Positions 1 to 9,169 of a stretch of 64,000 nucleotides of DNA are shown in pieces. This stretch comes from Arthrobacter sp. 9AX (GTDB lineage: Bacteria; Actinomycetota; Actinomycetes; Actinomycetales; Micrococcaceae): contig NZ_LR733293.1 of assembly GCF_902506095.1 (NCBI RefSeq), forward strand, positions 3,471,089 to 3,535,088, given 5' to 3'. Each line of letters starts with the position of its first letter. Position 1 is the first letter of the stretch. Below the pieces are notes generated by a model. That model did no database searches and had not been told where the DNA came from. It saw only the letters and a list, made by a program, of their open reading frames with translations. The position numbers and the translations under genes were made by a program.

Positions 1-1321
1 AGGAGTGGGTGTTGGACTGGTGGGACATCTGCCCTTCGGCAAGGATGGCCAGCCTCCCGGTGGGGTCCTGCAGCCACCAGGCATTCTGCAGGGCAAGGGC
101 GAGGAGCAGTGCTCCCGCGGCCCAGGGGCGGTGACGACGGCGGCGGGCCACCTCGTGCGTGAACGCCGCCACCAGCACGGCTGCCAGGGGCAGTGCCGTG
201 AGGGCGAAGCGGTTGTTCCACCAGGTGCTGGGCAGGGAGTGGTCGTTGTTGATGGCCGTCTGCCCCAGGTAGAGGCTGAGCAGGGCGAAGGCGTAGGCGC
301 TGCCCGTGACCGCCACCAGGAGGGTGCTGTTGGCCAGGCCTTTGCGGAACACCACCAGCACCGCGCCGCAGGCGGCCGCGGCGAGCACCGGCACGCCCAC
401 CGTCTCGATCAGCGACCAGTGGAAGGTCCAGAGCGTCAGGCCCAGGTTGCCCTTGGTGGGCAGCAGGCCGCCGTCGGTAATGTTCTTTTGCTGGGCGTAG
501 GCGGAGTACTGGCCGAACATGAACTCCAGCGGGTTGCCGTAGAGGGCCCAGTTGTAGGAGAGCCACCACAGCACGGCGGCGGCGGGGACCATGGCGTAGC
601 CGGCGGCCATGGTGAGGGCCTCCCGCCACTGGCCGGACCGTCGCAGCTCGGCCACCAGGACAAACACGGTGCCGGTGAGCACCAGGGCCCAGCCCTCGTA
701 GCGGGAGAGCACGGCGGCGCCGGATGGGATGCCGGCGAAGATGGCGAGTTCCCCAGCGCTCATGCGGCGGCGGCTGGTGCTCCAGTGGGCCAGTCCGGCC
801 ATCCCGGCCACCAGGCACATCAGCAGCACCGGTTCGGTGAGGGCGGTGGTGTACGTGTAGAGGATGGCCGGGTTGGCCAGGACCACCAGCACGGCGGCGA
901 TCCGTCCGGCCCTGCCGTAGCCCAGCCGCGCGGTGATCCGGTACAGCCCCGACGTGGTGGCGGCCAGGGCCAGGATGCCCAGCACACAGGCGCCCCAGCC
1001 GCTGCTGAACATCCAGAGGTTCAGCACAAACGGGACCAGAAGCAGGTGCGGGACGGGGAGCCACACGGTCCCCAGCTGCTGGAAACCAGGGGCCTTGCTG
1101 TCGAAGATGCGCCGGGCGATGGTGAGGTGGCTCTGCGCGTCCGAATAGTCCAGGTTGCTGCCGTTGCCGGTGGTGTACAGGCACGCCAGGAAGCCCACCG
1201 CAGCTGCCACCACGGCAACCGTAGCGGTGCCGGGGATGTGGCGGCCGCTGACGGGGGCTCCCAGGGAGGCCCAGATCCGGGCCGGCCGTGCGCGCTCCGC
1301 CAGGACGGGCTCGCTTCTCAC
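1..1321 (-). CDS. GT-C family membrane glycosyltransferase, 3' end outside window
   Basis: The reading frame is open from a GTG at 1321 to the window edge, so the C-terminus is missing. The N-terminus is followed by a hydrophobic helix (about residues 35-55) and then by DYSDAQSHLTIARRIFDS, an Asp-rich loop of the kind seen in PMT/ArnT-type (GT-C) glycosyltransferases that use polyprenyl-linked sugars; several further hydrophobic helices follow. The start lies one base after the stop of the upstream BcsB-like gene (TGACGTGA), so the two are translationally coupled and probably act in one envelope polysaccharide function. The donor and acceptor cannot be told. The family assignment rests on topology and the acidic loop only. 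Confidence 0.72.
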   Translation of the reverse strand, partial: MRSEPVLAERARPARIWASLGAPVSGRHIPGTATVAVVAAAVGFLACLYTTGNGSNLDYSDAQSHLTIARRIFDSKAPGFQQLGTVWLPVPHLLLVPFVLNLWMFSSGWGACVLGILALAATTSGLYRITARLGYGRAGRIAAVLVVLANPAILYTYTTALTEPVLLMCLVAGMAGLAHWSTSRRRMSAGELAIFAGIPSGAAVLSRYEGWALVLTGTVFVLVAELRRSGQWREALTMAAGYAMVPAAAVLWWLSYNWALYGNPLEFMFGQYSAYAQQKNITDGGLLPTKGNLGLTLWTFHWSLIETVGVPVLAAAACGAVLVVFRKGLANSTLLVAVTGSAYAFALLSLYLGQTAINNDHSLPSTWWNNRFALTALPLAAVLVAAFTHEVARRRRHRPWAAGALLLALALQNAWWLQDPTGRLAILAEGQMSHQSNTHS

Positions 1322-1322
1322 G

Positions 1323-3351
1323 TCAGTTGCCAACGGGATCCGATGCCCTGGCCTGTTCTTTGGCGTCGGCGAAGGCCCGCGCCTTGCGGCGGTGCCTGCG
1401 CCGGAGCCAGATGCGCGCCCCGACCGCGAGCAGCAGGGCGGCCGCGGCGGCCGCGAGCCAGAGTGCCAGCGGCCGGTAGCCGTCCGTCACCTCCGCCTGA
1501 GGTGTGATGGCGCCGGATTCGAGCAGCACCGGGTTGCCGCTGGTCTGGGTGACCAGGAGGTTGCGGGACAGTTCGCTCCAGCCGCCCTCCTGCTGCTGCA
1601 CGAAGGAGGCAAGGCGGGACTGCAGCGCGACCGGGTCGGAGCTTCCGGATGCGGCGGACTGTGCTTCGGCGGGTGCGTCCGGGGCCCAGCCGCCCAGGAG
1701 CAAAAGGTTGCGTCCGTTGTGCTCGAACGCCTCCAGCACGGCGTAGGGCGCGGTAGTGCCCACGCCGTATTCGATGTCCCGGGCGGCGACGGTCCGGAAT
1801 CCGGCCAGCCGCAGCGGCGCGGAAACCTTCTCGGCGGTGGCCGGCGTTGCCCCCACGAGGAGTCCGGCGTCGCTGGATGCCAGGAGCGAGTCCGCGTCCG
1901 TGAGGTGGACGTCCAGGAGGTCCGCGGCGTCGTGCTGGAGCGCTGCCACGAGCGCGGCGGCGTTGAGCGTGTTCTCCTGGGCGGCAGCACCGTCGTCGAA
2001 CGCTACGGGCAGGCTGGCGCCGAGCACCTGGGGGAAGCGGGCGAAGCCGGCGGTGACGGAATGGCCGCGTTCGCCGGTGAGGGTGCTGCCGGTGGTGTCT
2101 ACGGTAAGTTCCATGGGCAACAGGCCGGCGGGGCCGGAGCAGTCGCCGCCGGCGGGCAGGGCGGTGAGCCGGAGCTTGAGCCCGTTGCGGGACTGGAGCT
2201 GGCCGGCGGGGACGGCAGCGGTGAGGTCGAAGGTGTCCCCGTCCAGGGTCTGGGAGCTGAGCAGGTAGTCGTTCCAGTACACGGAGAGGGCTGCCTGGCC
2301 GCCGGTGGGGATGGCGGTGTGGGTGCCGCGCAGGTGCAGTTTCAGAGCGGAGACGGGGCCGCCGAACTGGGACTGGCTGACGCCCAGGTAGGCTTCCTGC
2401 GTGCCGTAGCCGGCCAGCCTGACGCCGTTGGCGCCGAGTCCCGCCAGGGTCTGTTCCGGTCCTGCCGCGGCGGGCACCATGCTGGTCATGCCGGTGACGG
2501 TGCCGCTGTCCGCCAGGGCGGTGTTGGCGCTGGCCAGTGCCTGCGCGGCGGTGCGCAGGGCCTCGCCGCTGCCGGCCAGGACCAAGGCGGGGCGGCCTGC
2601 CTCGGTGGCCAGCGTGGTGCTCACGTCCCCTCCCCCCCCCGGCGGTGACTGTGATGATGCGGGATCCGGCCGGGAGCGCCGCGGCTTTCCCGGCCAGTTC
2701 GGATGCCGGCACCACGGTGAGGCCGGCGTCCGGGTAGCGGTGTGCCATGGCGGAGGTTGCGGCCAGGATGGCGGCGGAGACGTCCGGTGCGGGGCTGGCC
2801 GGGACGGGGATAAGGACAGCGGGTACTGCGGGGGCCAGGAATTCGGCGACGGTGGTGGGCGCAGTTTCGGTTCCGCCGGTGGTGAGGGAGAGGTTGCCGA
2901 GGGTGGCCGCGGATTCGCTGGCGGTGCAGACGTTGCGGACGGCCGGGATGTATTCCAGGCCCAGCAGCAGCTGGCGGCCCGTGACGTCCCCGGCGCCGAC
3001 GGCGGCGTCCAGGGTGAGGGTTTTCCCGGCGGGCGCTTCGAGCAGGATACGGCCCTGGACGGTGACGCGGACGGTCCCTGCGGCCGGTCCCGTGACTGCG
3101 ATGGTGCCGGTGATGCGGTTGGGCTGCAGCCCGTCGGCCACGGGAATGGCGAGCTGCTGCTGGGCCTGGCCGGACAGTGCCGAGACGGAGCCGATGGCGC
3201 CGGCGGGGGCAGCGGCCATGGCGGCCGGCAGGGCCTGGGGAACAGCGGCAAACGGTGCGGCATTTGCGCCGGAGGGCGTGAAGAGAATGCCTGCAGCCAG
3301 CAGGGCGGCGCAGGCGAGCGCGACGCTCCCTGCTCGCAAACTAGGGAGCAT
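1323..3351 (-). pseudogene. BcsB-like exported protein, frame broken at a G9 tract
   Basis: The ATG at 3351 opens a signal peptide (MLPSLRAGSVALACAALLAAG). The frame reads normally to about residue 236, then becomes Arg/Pro-rich nonsense. A frame one base away reads normally from the same point to the stop at 1323 and ends in a transmembrane helix followed by an Arg-rich tail. The switch is at a run of nine G on the coding strand (2632-2640); eight G would join the halves as TVTAGGGGDVSTTLATEAG, about 675 aa. The jellyroll-like part (LHLRGTHTA..., YWNDYLLSSQTL...) and C-terminal anchor resemble the BcsB cellulose synthase subunit family; this is a moderate call. It could be a true null allele, a phase-variable gene or a sequencing error in the homopolymer. 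Confidence 0.65.
2632..2640 (-). repeat. G9 homopolymer at the BcsB-like frameshift
   Basis: Nine consecutive G on the coding (minus) strand, followed after one A by four more G. Reading frame quality changes exactly here, as expected for one extra base in the tract. Confidence 0.8.
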
Positions 3352-3574
3352 ACGTCCAAGCTTGGGCGACCAACTTCAAGATAGGCCCTGGGCGACGCTC
3401 AAGACATCATCAAGATTGGTGTATTTCCGCAGGCCAGAGGCGATTCGATGCACATTCGGCGAGTCCACGCGGAAGATGGTCATCACCTGCACGGGTCCAC
3501 GCCGCGGGCCATCACGGCCACGGCGTCGCGGCAGGTTAGACCCGATCAAGGCCGGGCTTCGCTCTTCTGCCTAC

Positions 3575-3805
3575 GTGACCCTTAAAATGAAGCAGAATGC
3601 CTGGCTCGAGCTGCGCGCCCAGCTGGGTGCCATCCCGGAGGTGCACCACGTGGCCCTGGTGGGCGGCGACTTCGACGTGATCCTGCTGGTCCGCGCCGTG
3701 GACAACATTGACCTGCGGCGGGTCATCTTCGACCAGCTGCAGTCCATGCCGGGGGTGCTTGATACGCAGACGTTCCTGGCGTTTGAGGACCTGGATACGC
3801 GGTAA
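3575..3805 (+). pseudogene. Lrp/AsnC-family regulator remnant (ligand-binding domain only)
   Basis: The 76 codons from GTG 3575 encode a clear AsnC-type effector-binding (RAM) domain: the strand AYVTLKMKQ, then IPEVHHVALVGGDFDVILLV and a C-terminal LPGV-like helix with FEDLDTR. Residues just upstream in the same frame (LDPIKAGLRSS) look like the linker that normally joins the domain to its helix-turn-helix, but no helix-turn-helix can be read in any forward frame between 3360 and 3540. Full-length family members are about 150 aa. Either the gene lost its DNA-binding half, or this is a stand-alone RAM domain starting at GTG 3575 or ATG 3587. There is no clear ribosome binding site. Confidence 0.6.
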
Positions 3806-3808
3806 GTG

Positions 3809-3913
3809 CTAGTGGCGGGCCTTTGCCTTGATGACGCCGGCGGCCAGGAGCCCAACGCCCGCGAGTGATGCCAGCATGCCACCCAGTGCTACCGCGTATT
3901 CGGTGATAGTCAT
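3809..3913 (-). CDS. 34-aa single-helix membrane protein
   Basis: ATG at 3913 with AAGGGAG eight bases upstream. The product starts MTITEYAVALGGM, has one hydrophobic helix (about residues 8-28) and ends in a basic tail, AKARH, so an outside-N, inside-C single pass is expected. It lies 150 bases downstream of the MinD-like ATPase on the same strand. It has no recognisable family. The ribosome binding site, topology and codon use support a real gene. Confidence 0.6.
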   Translation of the reverse strand: MTITEYAVALGGMLASLAGVGLLAAGVIKAKARH

Positions 3914-4063
3914 TCAGCCACTCCCTTGTGAGGTCCTGCCCGATGGACCCAAGCTACGCCGGGAAGCTCAGTATTGACCGAAGGCTCGGCGGAGGACTTG
4001 GTCAAGATTTGGGCACCTTCAAGGAACAGATGCGTAGAGGGGCGGCAGCAGCCGGCGGGTTCT

Positions 4064-5395
4064 CTAGCGGTACCCGTCCACGATTGCGGCAGCAATCTCC
4101 CTATATGCACGCCGGGTCTCAGGCTTGAGCACGTCCAGGGTGACGAGGTCGCCATCTGCTACGCCACGGTCGTGCGGAACGGCGATCAGCTCGCGACAAA
4201 TGCCGGAGAGATGTTCCTCGATAGCGTCCTTGTCCACACGGGAAGAAACTTCGTCCTTGTCGGTGATCACCACAATGGCGTTCCGTGCCAAGTCCTCATA
4301 CCCGTGGCTGGCCAGCCAGTGCAGGGTGCTCCGGGCCCGTTTCGCGCCGCTGACGGCGTAGCCGGCTGCGATCACCAGGTTGTCTGCGGATTGCAGGATC
4401 CCGCTCATGGCGTTGTGCGTTACGCCGGTACCGCAGTCGGTCAAGGCGACGGAGTAGTAGCTGGAGATGAGCTTTCGGATGCGCAGGTACTCTGCGGCAG
4501 TGAGCGAGTCAGAAACTTCCGGGTCTTGCTCCCCCGCGATCAGATGCAACCGGCCAGCGTGATGCATGTAGCGGGCAAGGGCGGTGAGCGAATCCACCGA
4601 CTCAATGTTTTCCAGCAGGTCCGTGATGGTTCGCGGGCTGGACTGCTGGTAGATGCCCTCGCCCAAGGCACGCTCCACGAGGTCCCCGGAATCGGGGTTG
4701 GCATCGATAGCGCAGGGAGCGTCTCCGCGGTACTCGGCAAGGGTCAGACCAACACCCACAGTGGTGGATGTCTTGCCGATGCCGCCCTTGAGGCTCAAGA
4801 TGGCCGTGTTGTAGCTGCCCTGAAGCTGACGCGAAATGCGTTTCGCCAGTTCGTCTTCCTGGCGCTGCTTTGCGCTGGGCCCCAAGTTCCAGGCGCCACC
4901 GGTCAGGCTGTACAGGGCTCCACGGAACCCACCGACGGGGCGCGGCTTCTGTTCTTTGACGAACAGGCCGGGCGAGCTGATGAAGTCCGGCAATGGGCTT
5001 TCGGCGATGGTGTCGGCGACCGTCGGGCGGACTCGGCGGAATGCTGGCGGTTCAACCGGAGGGGCCGGTGGAGTGGGCACGGCTGCCCCATCCGCTGCCT
5101 TAGGCGCGGAGGCGATGGTGGCGGATGTAACTGACTGTGCTGATACCGGTGGCCGGTTGGGGGCTGCTGGCTGTGCAGCGTCCGCGGCGGCTGCCACCTC
5201 CGCCCAAGAAGTGCGGCGAGTCACCTGCGTACCATCCGGCTGGGCGGGAGAATTCGGTGTTACAGCTGGCATGGTTCCTGTCCGGGCATCCAACAGCTCG
5301 CCGTCGGCGCGACGAAGGTCGCGGCGTCGGCGCAGTTGCGGCTGCCCTGCATCCTCTGCATGGGCGCGTGCGTTCTGATCCGCCGGATCGGGCAT
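4064..5395 (-). CDS. MinD/ParA-like ATPase with proline-rich N-terminal region
   Basis: 443 aa. The first ~190 residues are Ala/Pro-rich and probably disordered. The C-terminal half is a P-loop ATPase of the MinD/ParA group, with deviant Walker A KGGIGKTSTT at about residues 200-210, the switch region AIDANPDSGDL, and a later VVITDKDE strand. The architecture (disordered Pro-rich arm plus MinD-like ATPase) is that of the EspI-like ATPases found with type VII secretion and of some CpaE-like proteins, but no secretion genes are nearby. GGGGGGAC precedes the ATG. Small membrane proteins lie on both sides on the same strand, so a role in positioning or gating a membrane assembly is a reasonable inference, not a demonstrated one. 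Confidence 0.82.
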   Translation of the reverse strand: MPDPADQNARAHAEDAGQPQLRRRRDLRRADGELLDARTGTMPAVTPNSPAQPDGTQVTRRTSWAEVAAAADAAQPAAPNRPPVSAQSVTSATIASAPKAADGAAVPTPPAPPVEPPAFRRVRPTVADTIAESPLPDFISSPGLFVKEQKPRPVGGFRGALYSLTGGAWNLGPSAKQRQEDELAKRISRQLQGSYNTAILSLKGGIGKTSTTVGVGLTLAEYRGDAPCAIDANPDSGDLVERALGEGIYQQSSPRTITDLLENIESVDSLTALARYMHHAGRLHLIAGEQDPEVSDSLTAAEYLRIRKLISSYYSVALTDCGTGVTHNAMSGILQSADNLVIAAGYAVSGAKRARSTLHWLASHGYEDLARNAIVVITDKDEVSSRVDKDAIEEHLSGICRELIAVPHDRGVADGDLVTLDVLKPETRRAYREIAAAIVDGYR

Positions 5396-5479
5396 ATCTG
5401 TCCCCCCAGGACGTTCGGCAAAGAGTTTTGCTGCGCTGGTACAAACAGTAATTCTAGGGGCTTGGACGAAGGGACCGGT

Positions 5480-5590
5480 TCAGAAGCGCACCAGGGCGGC
5501 GCCTACCACGGCTGCTGTTAGGACTAGGAGGACGGCGTAGCGCTGCCACTTGGGCCGGACTTTGTGTGGATTGATGTCGACGTATGGCAT
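5480..5590 (-). CDS. 36-aa single-helix membrane protein
   Basis: ATG at 5590, stop TGA at 5480. The product begins MPYVDINPHKVRPKWQRY, a polar basic N-terminus, followed by a helix of about 17 hydrophobic residues and ending VRF. It starts two bases after the stop of the next small gene (5593-5739), so the pair is co-translated, and it is 84 bases upstream of the MinD-like ATPase. No known family. Confidence 0.58.
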   Translation of the reverse strand: MPYVDINPHKVRPKWQRYAVLLVLTAAVVGAALVRF

Positions 5591-5592
5591 GA

Positions 5593-5739
5593 CTAGCGGC
5601 GGTTACCTCGTGGATCAGCGGGAGCGGTGACCCCGATCGCTCGGCGCTTGAAGCGGAGCATCTGGTGCAGGACAAAGAAGGGAACCAGCAGGGTGCCCAG
5701 CAGCAGGCTGAGCGCAAAGGCGTAATCGGATGAAGCCAC
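5593..5739 (-). CDS. 48-aa single-helix membrane protein
   Basis: GTG at 5739 preceded by a strong AAGGAGG six bases upstream. The product begins MASSDYAFALSLLLG, has one helix (about residues 8-27) and then a basic cytoplasmic tail (MLRFKRRAIG ... GNRR). It is the first gene of the coupled pair leading into the MinD-like ATPase gene. No known family; the excellent ribosome binding site is the main evidence. Confidence 0.62.
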   Translation of the reverse strand: MASSDYAFALSLLLGTLLVPFFVLHQMLRFKRRAIGVTAPADPRGNRR

Positions 5740-5840
5740 AACAGCCTCCTTCGTTCAAGTGATCCCCATTCACCCTGACCTGATCATGTGACAGGCGCAA
5801 TGACAAATCAGATCAACAGTAGGCGCACTGCCCTCAGAAA

Positions 5841-5984
5841 CTAGCCGTGCAAGGCCGTTAGAACCACTGCCACTGTCATGCTCACTAAAGCAGACAGCAG
5901 GCAATACGAAATTACCCGAATCTTTCGCCGTCTCAACTCCAACCGGGAGTACCGATCAACGTAAGTGCCTCCATCTCTACCCAT
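5841..5984 (-). CDS. 47-aa single-helix membrane protein
   Basis: ATG at 5984, stop at 5841. The product begins MGRDGGTYVDRYSRLELRRR, a polar highly basic start, followed by one hydrophobic helix to near the C-terminus. The layout, including a YVD near the N-terminus, echoes the 36-aa protein at 5480-5590. There is no ribosome binding site; TTGATC and TTTATA about 18 bases apart lie just upstream, so a leaderless transcript is possible. Weaker than its two neighbours. Confidence 0.45.
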   Translation of the reverse strand: MGRDGGTYVDRYSRLELRRRKIRVISYCLLSALVSMTVAVVLTALHG

Positions 5985-6471
5985 GCGCCGATGCTATAAA
6001 ACACACCCTCAAGGTTTGATCAAGTCACGCTCTTTGTTACGTATCCGCTTCAGGTTTTCCGACGTTAGCTTCCGTCGGAGCTTCGCGACTGAATAGCTCG
6101 GGTTGCACAGTATTGATCATGGTGTCCGAGATGGTCCTCACGAACTAGACGCTACAGGAAATGAGGTGGCACGTTGACGAACTGATGGCACTGCCCAGTG
6201 GATTGAGGGTTGTGCCGCAACCGCGGTAGATAAGAAGTGCATTGAAAGCGGAAATACGGCCTTAACTTCCTGCTGCACGCACTAGAACTGACGAAGACTC
6301 TGGCCAAGCGGGAAGTTTTACCTGAGCAGCAGGTAGGAGAACGAGAGGCACCACAAAGGTCACAGCGCTTATCGATGGTCGGATTGAGTAACGCCTGGCT
6401 CGGGGAGTACTCCCAAGCCATTAAGCTGACTAACCGCCACTGTGGTTCAAGTACTTCAAGCGAAATAGCTT
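5985..6471. other. Intergenic stretch, no supported gene
   Basis: About 490 bases of lower-GC sequence. A minus-strand open frame (6152-6421) is Cys-rich but has no ribosome binding site and no recognisable similarity. The only structure I see is a 7-bp inverted repeat, TCCGACG...CGTCGGA, at 6058-6079 without a T-run. Confidence 0.5.
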
Positions 6472-6477
6472 TTGGTT

Positions 6478-8060
6478 GTGACCAAAAAGATTGTTGTTGA
6501 AGCCCAGGCAGGAACGCCAGATGATGGCAGCGTAAAGCGCCGGTTGTTTCTCAGAATGGGGACCTTCGTGACTGCACTAATAGGTGCGTCCGCGATGTCT
6601 GCAACGCAGACCCCTAGCGCTCAGGCTGCCTCAGCTGAGAGGGCATTACCTACCTCGTATATCCCCGTCGCGGAAAAGGGCGCCCCCTCGGGGGTTGCGA
6701 CGTTAGACGTAAATGCCAAGATTCTGCCCGCTCACATGCTTGACCTCACCGTCCCTATCCAGAACCAAATCGAAGCGGCCACCACTGGGCCATCCGGAGT
6801 CATTGCTATAGAGGCCAGCACTGCTCTCGATCCCAAGGGCGCATACGGTCCGTTTCGCGCGCGTCTCGCCAACTGTGCCAACTCAGCCACTACTATCGTG
6901 TTCGCTGGGTCCTCCACCACGGCCGGCCACACTACGGTCGCTGCTGACAGGTGGGGAAACCTGCTCGCCGCCCGATCCACGGCCAACCCGGTGCGGACTC
7001 TAGCCGAAGCAAAGGTAGCTTCGCCGCTTCCGTTCGGCATGAATGTGTAAGTATCAGCATCAACCGTGCAACCGCCGGCAGCTACATTACTGACGCCGCA
7101 AGTGTCGGGGCTCTGTCTCCGTGACTCGTGGTGCACATGATTGGGTCCAATGACTTTGCCTCCAGCACAGCGCCAGCAATAGTTGCTTCGCAGGTTGTCC
7201 AGAGGATTGGATGGATCGACGCGGCAAGCCAAAAACCCGTTGGACACATGGTCGTGCATAGCTTTGAGCGCTACGACGCTTTCACCCGCGGCTATGCTTG
7301 GTTCGATTACTCCATCGCTCTGCGAGCGACGTTAGCGGGCTTGGAGAACGTCTCCTTGGTCGATATCTCTGACCAGTTCAAAGCCGTTGGAATCCCGAGT
7401 ACGGACCCATTGACTCTGATGATGGCTGCCAAAATCCACCTTACCTATGCTGGCCAGAGAATGCTCGCTAACATAATGGGCAATATATTGGGGGTGCCGA
7501 CCCTTGCGGCCACGGCTGGCGCAGGGACGGCTTTCGTCGCGCTAGCCTACGATAAGTTTAACCGCCCGGATGGTGCCTTGGGCGCAGCCCTGAGTGGGCA
7601 ATCGTGGCAACCGAACCATTCAGGACAGATCTTGGTCAGCGGGAATGCGGCCAAGGCCACAGCAGATAACACCGGCTTTGGGTGGCATGCCCTCCTGGCG
7701 AGCACAAGCTCGGACGGAACCGACAGGGTCAAGGCAGGCGGCGCAGGCGCAGGGCTTTTGGTGCGTTGCAATCCAGCCGGGGAAGGCTATTCCTTCATTC
7801 ACAGTGTGGTTGCGGGCGCTTACCGGTTCTCACGCCGCACTGTTGGCGGCTACACCGCCATCTATACCGCGCCACAGATTCCAGCAATAGGTGACGAGTT
7901 AAGCGTGGACTTGGACGGCGATGCAATGGTGCTGAGGGTCAACGGCTCCGCTGTTTACACCCACAGGGACAATAACGACATCACTTTGGCGCGACATGGA
8001 ATCCTACTAATGCTGGCAACCAGCAGCGCCGAGAGCTTTGGTCACGTGCTGTCGGTTTGA
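6478..8060 (+). pseudogene. SGNH/GDSL-family hydrolase, disrupted by a frameshift and a stop
   Basis: The N-terminal part (GTG 6478 or TTG 6472) has a Tat-like signal (KRRLFLRMG, then a hydrophobic stretch ending AQAASA) and SGNH block I (VFAGSSTTAGH, nucleophile Ser). That frame stops at 7048-7050. The next frame continues the same protein: VSISINRATAGSYITDAASV, then an in-frame TGA at 7122-7124, then block III HMIGSNDF and block V IHLTYAGQRM with the catalytic His, followed by a beta-rich LamG-like C-terminal domain ending at 8060. So one base is missing near 7046 and one stop codon follows 75 bases later. The intact enzyme would be an exported esterase or deacetylase, plausibly acting on the neighbouring exopolysaccharide. 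Confidence 0.78.
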
Positions 8061-8068
8061 TGAACGAG

Positions 8069-8203
8069 CTAAAGCGCAGCCTCAGCTTGAGCGTCTGCGT
8101 CCGCCTGCTCGCACTCAATCGAGCAATATCGATATCCACCCAGGCTCCGAAATTCCGCATCCTCGAGGCAGCAATAATCGCAAAGGGCCGGCCTTGCCGC
8201 CAT
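8069..8203 (-). CDS. 44-aa Cys-rich protein, possible zinc ribbon
   Basis: ATG at 8203, stop at 8069, convergent with the SGNH gene. The product contains CDYCCLED and later YCSIEC, giving a CxxC...CxxxC pattern that could bind one zinc ion, followed by an acidic Ala/Gln-rich tail. No ribosome binding site is obvious. Its short length and lack of known relatives keep this tentative. Confidence 0.42.
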   Translation of the reverse strand: MAARPALCDYCCLEDAEFRSLGGYRYCSIECEQADADAQAEAAL

Positions 8204-8592
8204 AACGGACCGCACGTGTTTGAAAAATGAACGAATTTTTACCACTAGTAAGAGTTACCTGACGGCGATCAACTTCTTCGCATTACTGGCTCAAGTTTTC
8301 ATCAAGATAGGGGCTCAACTCGTTACGCCCACTCTGCCATCTACCAGCCTGTCCCCGGGCAGCCTCCCTGCGCAGTTCCAGCCCCTTACTCTTGTTCCGA
8401 CGAGCGTGGACCAGCCCGAAGTTTCTGTTGCGACCTTCGCGCATGTAGGACTTAGTCCCCTTGAACTCGTCGTGCGCCGCAGGGGACAGCACAAGCGGGA
8501 GGATTGAACGACATCTTAGGAGTTTGTTCAGCGCGACTGAGGCACCTCGTGCAGCACAACAGGCCCATGGGATCCGCTAGTATCGTTCAAAT

Positions 8593-8730
8593 ATGGGGAC
8601 TAAACAGCAGACGGCATTCTGCAGCACTTGCGGCAGGAGCACTAACCACGTCACTCGCTATCAGAGGAACGGTGCCGGCGACTTGCTGGTCACTGACATT
8701 CGTTGTGCTGAACACAAGAACGGCGGATGA
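8593..8730 (+). CDS. 45-aa Cys/His-rich protein, possible zinc ribbon, probably leaderless
   Basis: ATG at 8593, stop TGA at 8728-8730. The product reads MGTKQQTAFCSTCGRSTNH near the start and DIRCAEHKNGG at the end, giving CxxC and CxxH pairs that could form one zinc knuckle. A TAGTAT -10-like box at 8578-8583 ends nine bases before the ATG, the spacing seen for leaderless actinobacterial mRNAs; the -35 is weak. It overlaps a longer open frame in another phase that has no recognisable content. Confidence 0.45.
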   Translation: MGTKQQTAFCSTCGRSTNHVTRYQRNGAGDLLVTDIRCAEHKNGG

Positions 8731-9169
8731 TGCAGAGGTACTTGCCAGCTGTGACGACACAGCAAGCAGCGCTGACTAGTCAGGCCGGAAATCCCTTCTC
8801 GCCCGTTGCCTCTGCGTTCCTAGAGAGCCGAGCCATAGTTTCCCGAGGACGCCGCCAGGCGGATCGGAAAATAGCGTAAGGACGATTTGAACTACGCTGC
8901 TGCACAAACGGGCTGCCCGCTTCACTTCAATCGCCATCGTTTCCGTTTGCTCAATTCAAGGCGGACAGAACACCAGCGGGACGCAGATAACACTTTCAAC
9001 CATCCATAGGCGAGGTCGTCAGCTCGACCAACTGTTCGAAAGACCCAGCCGAGCGCTGTAGTTAGGTGGTCGTACTCGCTGTAGAACGCTCGACACAGAA
9101 CGACATCGACGGACGAGCTCGGCTCTGGAGCGGGCTTCGCATGCTACCTGAACTCCGGCAACAACCACT
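8731..9169. other. Intergenic stretch, no supported gene
   Basis: About 440 bases of lower-GC sequence before the glycosyltransferase stop. A minus-strand open frame at roughly 8935-9145 reads like protein but has no start codon before most of it. No hairpin, repeat or promoter could be supported. Confidence 0.45.

Noticed and set aside
6058..6079. 7-bp inverted repeat as a terminator
   Set aside because: No T-run on either side and no supported gene ending at it.
6152..6421. Cys-rich minus-strand frame of 89 codons
   Set aside because: No ribosome binding site, no regular Cys spacing, odd composition; probably chance.
8935..9145. Protein-like minus-strand frame before the glycosyltransferase stop
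   Set aside because: No start codon precedes most of it and it matches no family I know.
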